DNA of 64,000 nt from positions 25,348,161 through 25,412,160 of the forward strand of contig JACDQD010000009.1 in the NCBI GenBank assembly GCA_019843655.1, in the 5' to 3' direction. Position numbers and translations under genes: made by a program. Positions 30,335 through 42,864 of the stretch are shown here, piece after piece. Every line of letters starts with the position of its first letter. The first letter of the stretch is position 1. Source of the stretch: Lethocerus indicus. Lineage: Eukaryota; Arthropoda; Insecta; Hemiptera; Belostomatidae. The notes under the pieces are model-generated. The model was not told the DNA's origin, did not search any database, and saw only the letters and a list, made by a program, of their open reading frames with translations.

Positions 30335-31420
30335 GACGGTTTTCGGTCTTTGGCCGGACCGGTTCTGCGGCCGTTCGCCGTCTTCAGTAGCGCTGTACTA
30401 TCGTTATTGGGGGCGGGGGATTATGTCTGTCTTCGGAATTTTTAAAAGTTTTTTTAACGGATTGTCGCAAGGGATGATTGGGCGGGGGGGTGTGCGATGA
30501 TCCTTCAACGGGGATTCTATAGGGGCCAAATATGGCGTCACTGTGGGGAAATTAATTTTCTCAATTATAATCTCCGTTTTGGTGTTTGGAAGACGGCGGG
30601 CCCCGAAACCGGTCTAGCCAAAGACCAAAGACTTCAGCGAGAATGCGGCGGAAATACCGCGGACGTTTAGTATTGAGAGGTGTCAAGTGTACCGTTTACA
30701 AAGTGTAACTGGGACAGATATGGGCCGAATTTTCACAGTGACAGTAACACACACAGCGCTACTGAAGATGGCGAGCGGCCGCAAAACCGGTCTAGAAAAG
30801 ATCAAAGACCTCAGTGAGAGGCGCAGGAAACACCGCGGACGTTTAGTATTGAGAGGTACAAGTGTACCGTTTACCAAGTGTAACTGGGACAGATATGGGC
30901 CGAATTTTCACAGTGACAGTAACACACACAGCGCTACTGAAGATGGCGAGCGGCCGCAAAACCGGTCTAGAGAAAGATCAAAGACCTCAGCGAGAGGCGG
31001 CGGAAACACCGCGGACGTTTAGTATTGAGAGGTGTCAAGTGTACCGTTTACCAAGTGTAACTGGGACAGATATGGGCCGAATTTTCACAGTGACAGTAAC
31101 ACACACAGCGCTACTGAAGATGGCGAGCGGCCGCAAAACCGGTCTAGAAAGACCAAAGACTTCAGCGAGAGGCGGCGGAAACACCGCGGACGTTTAGTAT
31201 TGAGAGGTGTCAAGTGTACCGTTTACAAAGTGTAACTGGGACAGATATGGGCCGAATTTTCACAGTGACAGTAACACACACAGCGCTACTGAAGATGGCG
31301 AGCGGCCGCAAAACCGGTCTAGAGAAAGACCAAAGACCTCAGCGAGAGGCGGCGGAAACATCACGAACCTACGGTATATTCCAACCCCTCGCGGACCACA
31401 AAACGGGTATATTAAACTAA
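30335..31420. repeat. Foldback copy 10 followed by a 175-bp tandem array of its right arm
   Basis: The left part (30,335-30,620) is a diverged hairpin. Then four units start (at AGCGCT) near 30,755, 30,930, 31,106 and 31,281, 175-176 bp apart. Each has GACGTTTAGTATTGAGAGGT, CAGATATGGGCCGAATTTTC and CTACTGAAGATGGCGAGCGG. The last unit runs into the normal family tail (CCCTCGCGGACCACAAAACG, TATATTAAA). The unit differs from the 137-bp array, so it arose separately. Confidence 0.85.
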
Positions 31421-31430
31421 ATCGCGGTGT

Positions 31431-32225
31431 TTGGCCAACTAAGTAATTGCTGAATTCACCGTCAACGTCTTCGCGCACAGAGATAAGCCCCGATAAGGCC
31501 GATAATTCGGCCTTCAGTCGGTCAACGTCCACCTCCGCCCGGAGCGCTCTTCGTCCTTTAAGGAAAAGAAATTTTGCGCAGCGAATTTATTAAAATCATC
31601 ACGTAACTAGTTGGAAATAACTGAGCTATAAAAAATGTTTCAACGGAAACATATCTCTCAAAAAAAAATGTTGAATTTTCAACCCCAAATGAAAGGACGG
31701 ACGCGCAAAATATTCTAGTGGCGAGGACATATTTTGAAAAATTAAATGAGCGGCTCATAAAATTCATTAATTAGTCGTGAATAAAATGAATAAAATGAAA
31801 TGAGTTATAGCAGTGTTGACAATGATAAATAGTAGACTGTAGGTTCGTGATGTTTCTGTCTCCTCCTCCTCTCGCCGCCGAGGTTCGGTCTTTGCCAGAC
31901 CGGTTTCACGGGCCGCTCGCCGTCTTCAGTAGCGCCCCCTGTGTCACTGTCACAGGTTGTGGCACTTTGGATAGTTTTTCGTGGGGCATCCTCCACTGCA
32001 CTGCACTGTCACTTTCACACGTACCTGTATCCAACATCCAAAGACTACTGAAGATGGCGAGCGGCCGAAACCCCGGTCTGGCAAAAGACCAAACCTCGGC
32101 GGCGAGAGAGGAGACAGAAACATCACGAACCCGACAGTATATTCCAACCCCTCGAAGGCCACAAAACAGGTATATTGAATTAAAAATATCCGGTGAAATC
32201 CGCAATTACTTAGTTGCCGAACCCG
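31431..32225. mobile_element. Mariner-like ends flanking a foldback copy (copy 11)
   Basis: GGCCAACTAAGTAATTGCTG at 31,433 and AATCCGCAATTACTTAGTTG at about 32,200 are facing mariner-type ends. Between them lie AT-rich sequence and a near-complete hairpin element (31,842-32,180, GTAGGTTCGTGATGTTTCTG to its inverse plus tail). The simplest reading is a hairpin inserted into an older mariner MITE. Confidence 0.5.
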
Positions 32226-33148
32226 ATAGCCCGTTATACTTTCAAATTTGGCCGAACGGGCGATAATAAAGGAGAAAAGGGGCGCAAATCGGTATTGGAC
32301 GGGGTGAGAGAGAGGGGGAGGGAGGGAGGGAGGGATGGAGTGTTGGAGTTGGTGTCGGGGCCAATAGAGGCTCCAATCTATCAGTGGAGGACGGACGCTG
32401 CTCTGCGGTGGATAAAACGGATTAGAGCGAGAGCGAGCCCGGCCACTGATCTGATCCGATTGAAACAGCACCCTCCAACCACCCCCAACCCCCCCCCACA
32501 ACCGCCCCCGCAACCCCTAACGGCTTGTTATACCCTCTCATTTCCGCAAACCCGCCCGATATTAACCCCCACCGCCCAATACCGCGGCCACCAATTTCAA
32601 CTTCCTTCTCACGCACCCTGTACAGCGTCTCTCCCTCCCATTATCCCTCTCTCTCCCACCCTCCTCTCTCTCTCTCTCTCACCCTCCTAGAGCCCAGAAG
32701 GGACGATCCGTACAACGGTACCTGTTTTCGGGTACAGAGTCCCCTAATTAAGTCAACCCTTTAGCGGCGGAGAGCTCAGAAATGTCGGGCTCTAAGCGGC
32801 CGATGACTTATTATCACGAAAGTGCACCACTTTTAACACCCGTTATTAGTCAATATTCGTGGAAAAATTTCCTTTCGTAACAACTCGCCGGTCGACCGAT
32901 ATTCGATAATAACATCGACAGAGGGAAAAATCGATACATTTCGGCACCGTTGTATTTTTCCACCCCATCAATCATGTGAGCGCCTACTGCGTACAGTTTT
33001 AGTGATACAATAAGAAAACTTGAAAGGATCGACGTTCTAAGTCGAAGTTCTAATATCGACGATTTATCGCCAATATTCGCTTTAATTCCCGGTGGATTTT
33101 CATCGAAATCGAAAACTTTCGGAACCGAATTTTGCGCTCACCAAAGAA
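32226..33148. other. Non-coding sequence with purine/pyrimidine-rich stretches
   Basis: GA-rich 32,300-32,345, C-rich 32,470-32,520 and CT-rich 32,630-32,690. ORFs here are low complexity on both strands. Nothing recognised. Confidence 0.4.
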
Positions 33149-33690
33149 GTTGAGCGCTTCTAAATAAAGGCGCCGTTCGCTGAGAGTGAGCCTCTATAGA
33201 TGAGCGCCTCTAAAGGCGCTGTTCGCTGAGAGTGAGCGTCTATAGATGAGCGCCTCTAAAGGCGCTGTTCGCTGAGAGTGAGCGTCTATAGCTGAGCGCC
33301 TCTAAAGGCGCTGTTCGCTAAGAGTGAACGTCTATAGCTGAGCGCCTCTAAAGGCGCTGTTCGCTAAGAGTGAACGTCTATAGCTGAGCGCCACTAAAGG
33401 CGCTGTTCGCTGAGAGTGAGCGTCTATAGCTGAGCGCCTCTAAAGGCGCTGTTCGCTGAGAGTGAGCGTCTATAGCTGAGCGCCTCTAAAGGCGCTGTTC
33501 GCTGAGAGTGAGCGTCTATAGCTGAGCGCCACTAAAGGCGCTGTTCGCTGAGACTGAGCGTCTATAGCTGAGCGCCTCTAAAGGCGCTGTTCGCTGAGAG
33601 TGAGCGTCTATAGATGAGCGCCTCTAAAGGCGCTGTTCGCCGAGAGTGAGCCTCTATAGATGAGCGCCTCTAAAGGCGCTGTAGATATCG
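33149..33690. repeat. 46-bp satellite with a hairpin in every unit
   Basis: About 12 units. TGAGCGCCTCTAAAGGCGCT starts near 33,155, 33,201, 33,247 and so on to 33,661, exactly 46 bp apart. Each unit contains GCGCCTCTAAAGGCGC, a 6-bp stem with a 4-nt loop, followed by GTTCGCTGAGAGTGAGCGTC and TATAG. Two units have CCACTAAAGGCG, which shortens the stem. Confidence 0.92.
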
Positions 33691-33898
33691 ACTTTAAATC
33701 GAAACTTTACAGTCGAAAATATCGAGTAAAGCACGAGCTACCGCCTCTCAGTACCTCATCCTAGGCACAGATCTCAAAATACCGAAAATATAACAAATTT
33801 CACGCACCCCTCCCAATACTGCGGTACGAATCCTGCTACTGTCCTCTACAAAGTCCTGAAAGTCCCTGAAGACTAAGGAAGGAAGTGTCGCCAAAATA

Positions 33899-34093
33899 TC
33901 GGGTCGCCAACTAAGTCATTGCGGATTTCTTCGCTGTCGATGGAGATGGCCTTATTTGTATTTTTACGCACGTTTACATCTTCAAATCTATTTAAAATTA
34001 TACCGAAATGTATAAAAAAATGCACGACATAAGGTTCAAGGTGCACCCACACGAAGATTAGGAAAATCCTCAATTATTTAGTTGCCGACCCAA
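33899..34093. mobile_element. Complete short mariner-like MITE (195 bp)
   Basis: TA (33,897-33,898), then TCGGGTCGCCAACTAAGTCA at the left. At the right, CTCAATTATTTAGTTGCCGA then CCCAA, followed by TA (34,094-34,095). Inverted ends of about 28 bp and the TA duplication fit the Tc1/mariner superfamily. No coding capacity. A lone related end lies at 34,345-34,375. Confidence 0.7.
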
Positions 34094-34877
34094 TAGTCCA
34101 TAAAAAATTTTGTCGCGAATTAAATATGTCAAATAACAATAATTATAACGAAAACTACTACCAATAATAATAGTTTTATTGTCGTTTTTCTCGCCGGAAT
34201 CCGTCCTCGTTTTTTTTGAAACGCGAAATTATCGCGTTAGGAAGACTGGAATAAATTTCAGCGTTGGAACTGTATTCGCGGTCATAAATTAAAAGGCGTA
34301 ATTGCATTATAAAGCGTCATAAAGAGAAATTAGTCGTCCCTATAGTAATCCGCAATTATTTAGTTGCCGACACGATTGGAAATGCTTTATGAAAAAAACG
34401 CTGCATCGTTTTAATAATTGGACTTAAACAGTGAGAATTATTTAAAAAAATCACGCTTTATCCTACCGAATTTCGTGATTTGCCAGACGTCGGGTTTTCC
34501 GTTTGTCGGTGCGCGTCTCGAATGGCGGGGATATTTTATTTTTCTATTTTTTTTTTGCCCCCCGCAACGTTTTTATTTTACGGTCGAGCGGACCGAGGGG
34601 GGCGGTGAGGGTGGTAGAATTGTTGGGGTCCAGGCTTTTAAAAACTAAACTTATACAGCGGAGTGAAGTTTCCGGTAGGCTGGAGGATCGGAAAGTGCCC
34701 GGTCATCGACGGCGAGAGACCGGCCAAACAACAACTCTGCTGGAGAAGAATTAAAAAAAAAATTTAAAAAAAAACATTGTTCCCCCAACACTTGAATGTT
34801 CTCTGTGCCGTAGCATTGTTCGGCGCCCCAACCCACAATCACACATTTTACATATTCGTTTCTATCTCATATTCTGC

Positions 34878-34933
34878 CTTATTCGGGTTCTCTAGTTTTC
34901 GGTTTCGGTTTTCGGTTACGGGCTTCGAATCGA

Positions 34934-35000
<67 letters not shown>

Positions 35001-35500
35001 GGTGAATTTACGACGGAAGATTTACCCTCATATTCGTGTCGCTTTTACACCGAGAAGAACAACTTGTCCACCCCCGTTTTCCCCCGAACCCTGTCCCAAC
35101 TTACTGTTGAAAATCAAGTCCCGTACTTGGGGGACTACTCTTAGAGACCGGAGATTGAAACGACTACAGATCAAAAACTATCGCTCTCGAACAGATTATT
35201 AATTTAAAACCGCCTACTGAAGCCTATTTGGGGCCTAAGGAATAGGACTGTGGGGATCCGTCCTCGCAATCCGCAATACTTCGAAAAATTACCAAAGCCC
35301 CACACTATTATGTCTCTGACAGAATAATCCACAATGACCTCTAAAAGTATAAATCCTTCCGTTCCAAATATATCCCTTCGTTCCGATCCCTTTCCTTAAG
35401 ACCTAAGGGAGTAAGGCCAGCAGGAGCGGCAGTACCATCGTTGAAGGAGTGGCTTCTCCTTCAAAAGTTAGAGCTCTGTCACTAGATAGAATCTAAAAAA
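34878..35500. repeat. Left arm of a large inverted repeat
   Basis: Matches 37,838-38,405 as the reverse complement, with a longer (AT)n here (34,938-34,994). Shared landmarks are TTTTCGGTTACGGGCTTCGA, TCAAGTCCCGTACTTGGG, TATCGCTCTCGAACAGATTA, AGCAGGAGCGGCAGTACCAT and ACTAGATAGAATCTAAAAAA. There is no recognisable coding. Confidence 0.85.
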
Positions 35501-35509
35501 CACACAGAC

Positions 35510-37837
35510 ACGACTACAGATCTAAACTATCGCTCTCAAACAGATTATTAATTTACAACCGCCTACTGAAGCCTAGAAAATTTGGGCCGGATAAAATCGA
35601 ATTGGATCCGTCCTCGCGTTATGGGCCTCTCAATGAGCTCTAAAAGTCCCATTCGTTAAGAGAATCAGCGGCTTCCCCACGGTATAAATCCTTCAGTTCC
35701 GATCCCTTTCCTTAAGACCTAAGAGCGGATGAGGCCATCAGGTCGCAGGGTAGTACCATCATTGGGGTGGCTTCTCCTTCGAAGTTCACCGAGTTCAGTG
35801 TTCAAGTTCTGTGTGCACAAAAATTCTAGTCTTGAGTATATTAATAAATGAAAAATAAAAATATCGAAGGCTATACGAATTTGAGGGGTAGCGGGTCCGA
35901 GGCGGCCCGTATCGTATTTCGAGCGGCGGGCCATTAACGAAAATATTTACCGGTCCTAGCCCGGGGCCCTAAGTCCGCATTTAAGGGACGGGATGAGTCC
36001 GGGGATCTGTGGGAACTCTGTCGATAATAAGAGGGTTGTTGTTGGGGCGGCAGGCGGTGTCTCCGCGGGGGCCACTGTATCCAGTCGTCTGTCCGGTCCA
36101 CGCGTCATATCCATCCCCAAATAAGACAGAGACATCCCTCATCCTCTAATGAACCGGCCGCCTACGCACGCGACTCAGCTGCGAAAAATATTCCGCGTTT
36201 CAAGTCGGCGTCAAACGAAGCACGTACGAAGGGCCGCTAATCCGTAGCCTCCATCCCTTCCCTTCCCTCCCCAAACGCCCTTGTACATAACGAGCTTTAG
36301 AATATCCCACGTCCCGTTATTATTAATATAACCCTTCAAAGGTGAACCTGTCCCGTCGATGAACGCACTTAACGCCCAGTTATTAACAGTAACGCTACGG
36401 CTACGATCGGCAACGTTACGGCAGTTGTAGCGTTCACTCGGAATTGAATCGAGTTATTTCCGCCCTCATCTATAAGTTATTTTCAATTACGGTCTTTGAC
36501 GATCTCGCGCATTTTCGGCCGCTCGCCATCTTCAGTAGCGCTGTGTTTCACCGTCACTTTGGATAATTTCTCCTGGTTGGGGGCATCCTCACCGCACTGT
36601 CACTGTATCACTTGTACTGTGCTGTTTGTCAGTAATTGTATTATTGGGAATACGCTAGACCGGTTTCGGCGCCGCATCTTCAGTAGCGCCCATTCAATAA
36701 CTTAGCAAACACTGTACAGTACAAGTGATAGAGTACAGTGCGGTGAGGAGGCCAAAATAAATTATCAAAGTGCCACGACAGTGACAGTAACACACAGCGC
36801 TACTGAAGACGGCGAGCGGCCGCGAAACCAGTCTGTGCGAAAGAACCGACAAACCGGTATTCCAACCCTCGGGGACCACAAAACGGCTATATTAAACGGT
36901 AGTTTTATTTATTTTAGAAGGAAATACAACTGCGGATTTATTGACAATACAATTTACTGCCGTAACGTCCGATCTACTTTGAAACACCTTTGAAGTCGGT
37001 TATATTAATAATAACGGTGAAATTAACTGGTATATTCTAAAAGTACTGTCGTCAGTTTAATGTACCCGTTTTGTGGTCCGCGAGGGTTGTAGGTTCGTGG
37101 TGTTTCTGTCTCTTTTGCTAGACCGGTTTCGCGGCCGCTCGCCGTCTTCAGTAGCGCTGTCACTTGTACTGTAGCATTATACGTCTCTGTCTTATTTCGG
37201 GTTGGAGGACGCGTGGCACGCGGACAGCGACAGTAACAGACGGCGCTACTGAAGACGGCGAGCGGCCGCGAAACCCCACCCCCACCCCACCGGTCTGGCG
37301 AAAGACCAAACCTACAGCACTAAAGTATAAGTTGTGATTCGGTCAATAAAAAATATTTTTGCGGCGTGTAAAAAACTGTAGGGCGGGGCGGTTTTTCGCC
37401 CGAGCGGGGAGTATATATATTTTTTTTGTAATTAGTCCACGCACGCCCCTCGGCCCTCTAATTAAATTACGTAGGGGGTAGCCCGTTTTCATGGCGGAGA
37501 TATATATATATAGAGGGAGGACACGGCTCACTGGAGTATTAACTTCGGCCAGTTAAACCCGCTTGGGCTAACATCTTATGTACAATACCCGGTTTGCCGA
37601 CACTGACGGGGAGGCCAGGTCTGTTCATCCGCTCTTTTGGGGCGGAAAATAGCTCATATCTCGATTAGAGGGCGGGGAGTTTAGCGCCCGTTCAAAGCAC
37701 CCTGCGGTTAGGGCTCTGGAGGCCCATATTTAAAAAAAAATCCCATTTTTATCCGGCCCACTAGATTTTCTCAACCTTCAGCACAATTTTTTTTTTTTAT
37801 TTAATGGTATAGTCACAACTACAATTTTTTTTTTTTT
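35510..37837. other. Spacer between the inverted arms, with foldback copies 12 and 13
   Basis: 35,510-35,780 is a third, diverged copy of the arm family in the left-arm orientation. 35,790-36,480 is unique sequence with no gene seen. Foldback copies lie at 36,490-36,898 (more than one core, rearranged) and 37,060-37,320. The latter begins TTTAATGTACCCGTTTTGTG, so it has the tail on its left. 37,330-37,830 shows nothing recognised. Confidence 0.55.
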
Positions 37838-38405
37838 AGATTCTATCTAGTGACAGAGCTCTAACTTTTGAAGGAGAAGCCACTCCTTCAACGATGGTAC
37901 TGCCGCTCCTGCTGACCTTACTCCCTTAGGTCTTAAGGAAAGGGATCGGAACGAAGGGATATATTTGGAACGGAAGGATTTATACTTTTAGAGGTCATTG
38001 TGGATTATCCTGTTAGAGACATACTGTGGTGGGGCTTTGGTAATTTTTCGAAGTATTACCGATTGCGAGGACGGATCCCCACAGTCCGATTCCTTAAGCC
38101 CCCCAAATAGGCTTCAGTAGGCGGTTGTAAATTAATAATCTGTTTGAGAGCGATATTTTTGATCTGTAAGATCTGTAAGGTCTCTAAGAGTAGTGCCCAA
38201 GTACGGGACTTGATTTTCAACAGTAAGTTGGGACAGGGTTCGGGGGAAAACGGGGGTGGACAAGTTGCTCTTCTCAGGGTAAAAGTGACACGAAGATGAG
38301 GGTAAATCCTTCCGTCGTTAATTCACCTATTTCTATATATATATATTATCGATTCGAAGCCCGTAACCGAAACCCGAAAACCGAAAACTAGAAAACCGGA
38401 ATACG
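37838..38405. repeat. Right arm of the large inverted repeat
   Basis: Reverse-complement partner of 34,878-35,500. It starts AGATTCTATCTAGTGACAGA and runs through GATGGTACTGCCGCTCCTGC to TCGAAGCCCGTAACCGAAAC. The family recurs in part at 17,370, 17,735 and 43,800. Confidence 0.85.
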
Positions 38406-38645
38406 GATTATTCTGTTAGAGACATACTTTGGGTAATTTTTCGAAGTGTTAAGGGTTGTAAGGATCTGAGTCTATAAGAGTTAAGACGGCTCGCCACAGT
38501 TCGACTTCGGTAGGCGGTTGTAAATTTAATAATTTTTTTCGAGAGTTTGTCGAGTCACAACAACAGGGGATTGTGATCAATTTGCGCGTGGATATAATTC
38601 GAGACTGACAGAAGACATTTAAGCGTAATTTTTTCCGGTCCATTT
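38405..38645. repeat. Dispersed repeat fragment related to 43,740-44,225
   Basis: GCGTGGATATAATTCGAGAC with GAAGACATTTAAGCGTAA and GGCGGTTGTAAATTTAATAA recur, diverged, near 43,960-44,080. It directly abuts the right inverted arm. Confidence 0.6.
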
Positions 38646-41600
38646 AAAGATGGCAGTCGGCCGGATGCAGCTATATTTTCTTATTAGACTGCGATGGAAG
38701 GGTGGGTCGGGGCCTAGGCCCTTTAGGGTTGTCCTTTATTTTAAAGGGGGCGACAATGACAAACGGTCTGGAAGGCGGGCCCCCGCCCCCCCCAATCGGA
38801 TTTGTCGGGCTTTTTCGGAGTGGCCCGAGCGGAATAAATCCCCAAATGGCGGGCCACCCCCGCCCTTACATAAAGCCGGTAACCGGTTCACCTGGTCTCA
38901 ATAAACTTCCAAGAAAGCCGATAAGAACAGTCCATTGCCTTCGGGCGCCACCCCTCCAACCCCCCTTAAAAATTCCCACCTTGAACACAATACCGCCGTT
39001 TTAAGCGCTAATATTGAAAATTGTATCAATAGTTGTTGCGGTCGCAAACGGCACGTTTCGAGAGCATCATTTCCACCCCAACCCCCCCACGGCTTTCACC
39101 CTAATCGGTGGGACCAAAATAACAGCCCCTCAGGGTGGGGGGGGGTGGATATTAAATTATTAGCGATTACGTCGGAATCGAGCGATTACGTTTTGCCCCA
39201 TATTTTCTCCTGAAATAAAAAAATAGTAGGTTTTGAGACAGATCTAACATAATAATTTTTTATTGAAGCAGTGACAGTGATATTCCGCTACAACTGCAGA
39301 ATCTCCTGTCCCGTCGATCCTATTCCGTTAGGTCCCGAAAAACCCCAAATGGGAAATTGACGAAATTTATGTATGCGCCGAAACTCTGCTGCCGGTCTGG
39401 CCGGCGTTTAATTAACAATTAAAATTTAATCGCTGACCGTATATAATTGACGATTTTGTTGGGTCTGTGACAGAGTGGGAATAAAACGGGAGCGGAGGGA
39501 TACGGGGGGGGGGACCGGGACGGTTACAACCCTACGGTCAGTAATGAGGCTAGTTACTTTGATCTTCTGCTCTTGTTATATTTCTAAGTATGTGTATATA
39601 TATATATACATGTATGTATGTGTGTGTGTGTGTGTGAGAGAGAGGAGAAGGGAAAGGGACGAACAGATATTCTCCAGCGTGACGGGGGGTACCCTAATTG
39701 GCGCGTACGCTGGAGAACCGGAACCTCCCCAACTAACGGCTGGCGACAATTCACTTTTTCCGCCTCCATCTCTTGAAAAGGACAATAAAATAGATATATA
39801 TATAGAGCTGTAATAAAAACGACGCGGAATAGAACTGTGCCGGGTTGCGCCGAGAAATCCTCAACGTCGTTCGCGTCCAGTCGAAAGTCCTTCCAGTACC
39901 ATCTTTTAATGCTGGACCTCTCAAAATACCCCCGACAGTCGACGAAGTCCCGTTTCCTCTTCTACCGATCGGTGGCTTAAAAGCCACTGGCCCGGGGACT
40001 TACTGTAGGCACGGGTCGAAAAGTACCGTCGCTGGAGGGCGTCTTCATCGAATGAAACTGATCGAACCAACCCCAAATTCCGAAACACGAGTGAAACGAA
40101 GAAATTGTCCGATATAATACAGTTGAATTCCGCGAAGCTTTACAGGGTGGTAATATCGAAATTACCGTATCCTGGAAGGCCGGGGTAGGGAGGGACTTTG
40201 TTATTTAAACGTGTACGGAGTGTGCCCCCCCCACCCCCGACAATCCCCGCGGGCCCCCGCTCAGTATTCAGCCGAGGGTTGAGCAGTTTGAATCGGAGGT
40301 AATAGGATTTGGAACGGGGAGGGCGAGCAGGGGGGCGGGGCGCCCCCATTGTGCCAAGCAAAACCCATTACGGCCCCCCTCCCCTTGCCGCCCCCACCAC
40401 GCCGCCCCCGGCGCCCACTTAAATTAACAAATTCAATTAGAAATTAACTTGTTCAATGAAGTCGGGCCTCACTGGGAGCCGGCGGGAGGGTCCCTGATTA
40501 ATTCCCCTCCCCACATCCACCCCCCACTACATCCCTCTCCTCGCACAAACCCACCCCGCCCCCTCCCGCCACACGTTCACAACTACTTCCGCAGGCACAA
40601 TGATTATCCTGTTTTACCCCCGGTCGTCGGATGTCGCTTGACATCCAAGCCGCCCCGGCACCCCCAACCCCACCCCACCAACAATTCCTCGTATCGCCAA
40701 CTGCGTTAATTCGATTACGCCTCCCGGCATTGTCCGATTAATCACTACCACTAATTACAAAATTTCGGCCGTCCGCCGTTCCATAGGCGCGACGTCCTTT
40801 CGCCCCACGTTGATAAAATCCCCGCCCCCCCGGCCATTGTCGGGGCAAAATTTAAACTGTGTACAACGTCCATTTACCCTTCGGTGGATCGTCATTTCTG
40901 GTTTTTTTGGGAGGGGGCCGCGTTTTTCCGCCGTCTCTTTTCCGGTCTACCGGAATTTTGTTTTTCCGATGGAATAAATACGCGCCCCTGCCGCGTATAA
41001 GAATACCGTTTTTTTCTGTTTTTTTTTTTTATTATTTTCCCCGCGTAAAGTGAACCGTATTTCGATGAGGATTAAAATCGACGGTAGCGGTTTCAATCGA
41101 AGTATCCGTCATATTTGAAACTTATTGCCGGGGGGGGGAGGGATTATGGGTTGGCCGCCCCCTCGTCATCACCGCTGTATATTATAGCCCTTATCGACCG
41201 CTGCTTGGCCCTTTCGTATTTAGGCCCTAGACGCGTTATATAACGGCCGATAGTAGTACGTTTACACGTACTACCCAGTAGTTACGTCCGAAACGCTGGC
41301 AGTTATCTGGACACGTTGGACGCCCTCTCCGGCCGTTTTCAAATTAGATTTTAGGACGTCCTACGGCGTTGGGGGGGGGGGGGCGGGGTGGAGGGGTGGG
41401 GGTTTGTAAAGATTTAAAGGCGTTTAATGGGGCGCGGGGATAATTTGTCCGAATGATATCGACCGGTCGCTTCATCCCTCCCCTGTGTTGGGTGGGGGTC
41501 GGGGTGTGTTCAACGTGGCGTTAGATACACCCCAATTAGATACACAGTGTCAGGGGGGGGGTGGGTGTCGATATCGTTGGGAACGGGACGTGCGGGCCAC

Positions 41601-41790
41601 TAGTGTGGCCCAAGTGTGCAAATAGGGCCCCGGGCCCCCCCCCCAACACACGCACACAAAACACAACTGTCCCACTTCACACATTCCTCCTATTCCAATT
41701 CACTTTCGCCCTCCGGCTAATGTTACACCGGGGGGTGTAGATTCCATACCGGCTTCGTTCCGACCGACGAAATTCCAACCCCCCTTGCGC
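38646..41790. other. GC-richer non-coding sequence, no gene recognised
   Basis: Contains G/C runs (40,220-40,260, 41,370-41,403), a (TG)n at 39,613-39,636 and a 9-bp-stem hairpin at 41,253-41,274 (GTAGTACGT TTAC ACGTACTAC). A fragment near 39,975-40,060 resembles the repeat at 58,690 and 59,085 (inverse). ORFs are short and low complexity. It may be Vsx intronic or upstream sequence. Confidence 0.4.
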
Positions 41791-41794
41791 AATT

Positions 41795-41950
41795 CCAATC
41801 GCGGTAAAATACCATAAGTTACCTTCTGGACAAATCAATACGGTGATGACGCCTTCGAAAAGAACGCCACTTTCGGCGAAATTTCGGGCGCACTTAAAAA
41901 TACTTTCGCCGGTGAAAATCCGCAATAACTTGTGTTGCCGACCGAATATA
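41795..41950. mobile_element. Mariner-like MITE fragment
   Basis: AACGCCACTTTCGGCGAAAT, GCGCACTTAAAAATACTTTC and AATCCGCAATAACTTGTGTT, then GCCGACC. This is the right end of the same family as 46,145-46,515, with a small insertion in the terminal repeat. Confidence 0.45.
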
Positions 41951-42230
41951 TCTTCATTGAAAAAATTTCCCCCGATAATAATTTATTTGTCGTCGTTACA
42001 ATTGACAATATTTTGGTAATTGTGGTTGTGTGTGGCCGACTGGCGGACAGTAGCTGGGCCGAATAGGCGCGTCATTTCCTTTCGACGATTCTCCAACCCC
42101 CCCCCAGTGGGCCGGGAATTAAATACAATGACCCTGAGTATATAACCGTGGTGTAAGGGCGGGGGTGGGTGGAACTCGGAAATTATAACGCAGTCATGGG
42201 AACTGAGCTTATTAGAGCGTGGTGATGGGC

Positions 42231-42310
42231 GGGGAGGAGGAGGAGGATGACCGGCGATAACGGGCCTCCTCCTCCTCCTCCTCCTCCTCCTCATCCCCGG
42301 GAGGAGGCGG
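42231..42310. repeat. GGA/TCC triplet repeat in inverted halves
   Basis: GGGGAGGAGGAGGAGGATGA is followed 16 bases on by about ten CCT triplets and CATCCCC. The two halves can pair. Further GGA runs lie at 42,556-42,592 and 43,524-43,543. Not coding. Confidence 0.8.
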
Positions 42311-42864
42311 GATAAAAAATACTCCTGCCGAGAATACGTGTGTACCTGTCGTGAAGAAGAAGATCCTTGTGAAGGGGCCACTCGAGACGGTCAACAGAGA
42401 CTGGATGGGAGCCCCCAACCCCCAACCCCCGTCGCTAGCGCCACCACCCCCGCCTCAAGTACCGCATCCCCGAGTCCTGACTTTATTTTTATTTTTTTTT
42501 TTATTTCTATCCCGAGCTTTTAAAACTGATTTCGGTAGGTAACCGCCTTCCCCGGAGGAGGAGGAAGAGGATGAGGAGGAGGAGGAGGAGGCCCGGGGCC
42601 CATTAAAAAATAAACCCGAACCAGGCCGAAGCCGCTACCAGTAGAACCAAGTTGGCGCCCTTTCAATTTGAGACACTTCAGAAAAAGGCCCGGCTCACAA
42701 AGAGGTTTCCATTACCGGTTCTTTTATACTCCGATCGTTTCCCCAGCCCCCAACCCCCGCCGTTATATTACTTCGATATTATAACAATCCGGTCGTTAAA
42801 CTTTTTTTTTTGTGCGCCCCCGTTTCGCTTTTTCGACCCGGTTAAAAATTTAAATATACGGAGG

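Noticed and set aside
33149..33690. CRISPR-like array
   Set aside because: Regular 46-bp repeats but no unique spacers, and the context is eukaryotic.
38650..39213. Proline/glycine-rich plus-strand ORFs
   Set aside because: Low-complexity frames of GC-rich non-coding sequence; no splice-site logic or family match.
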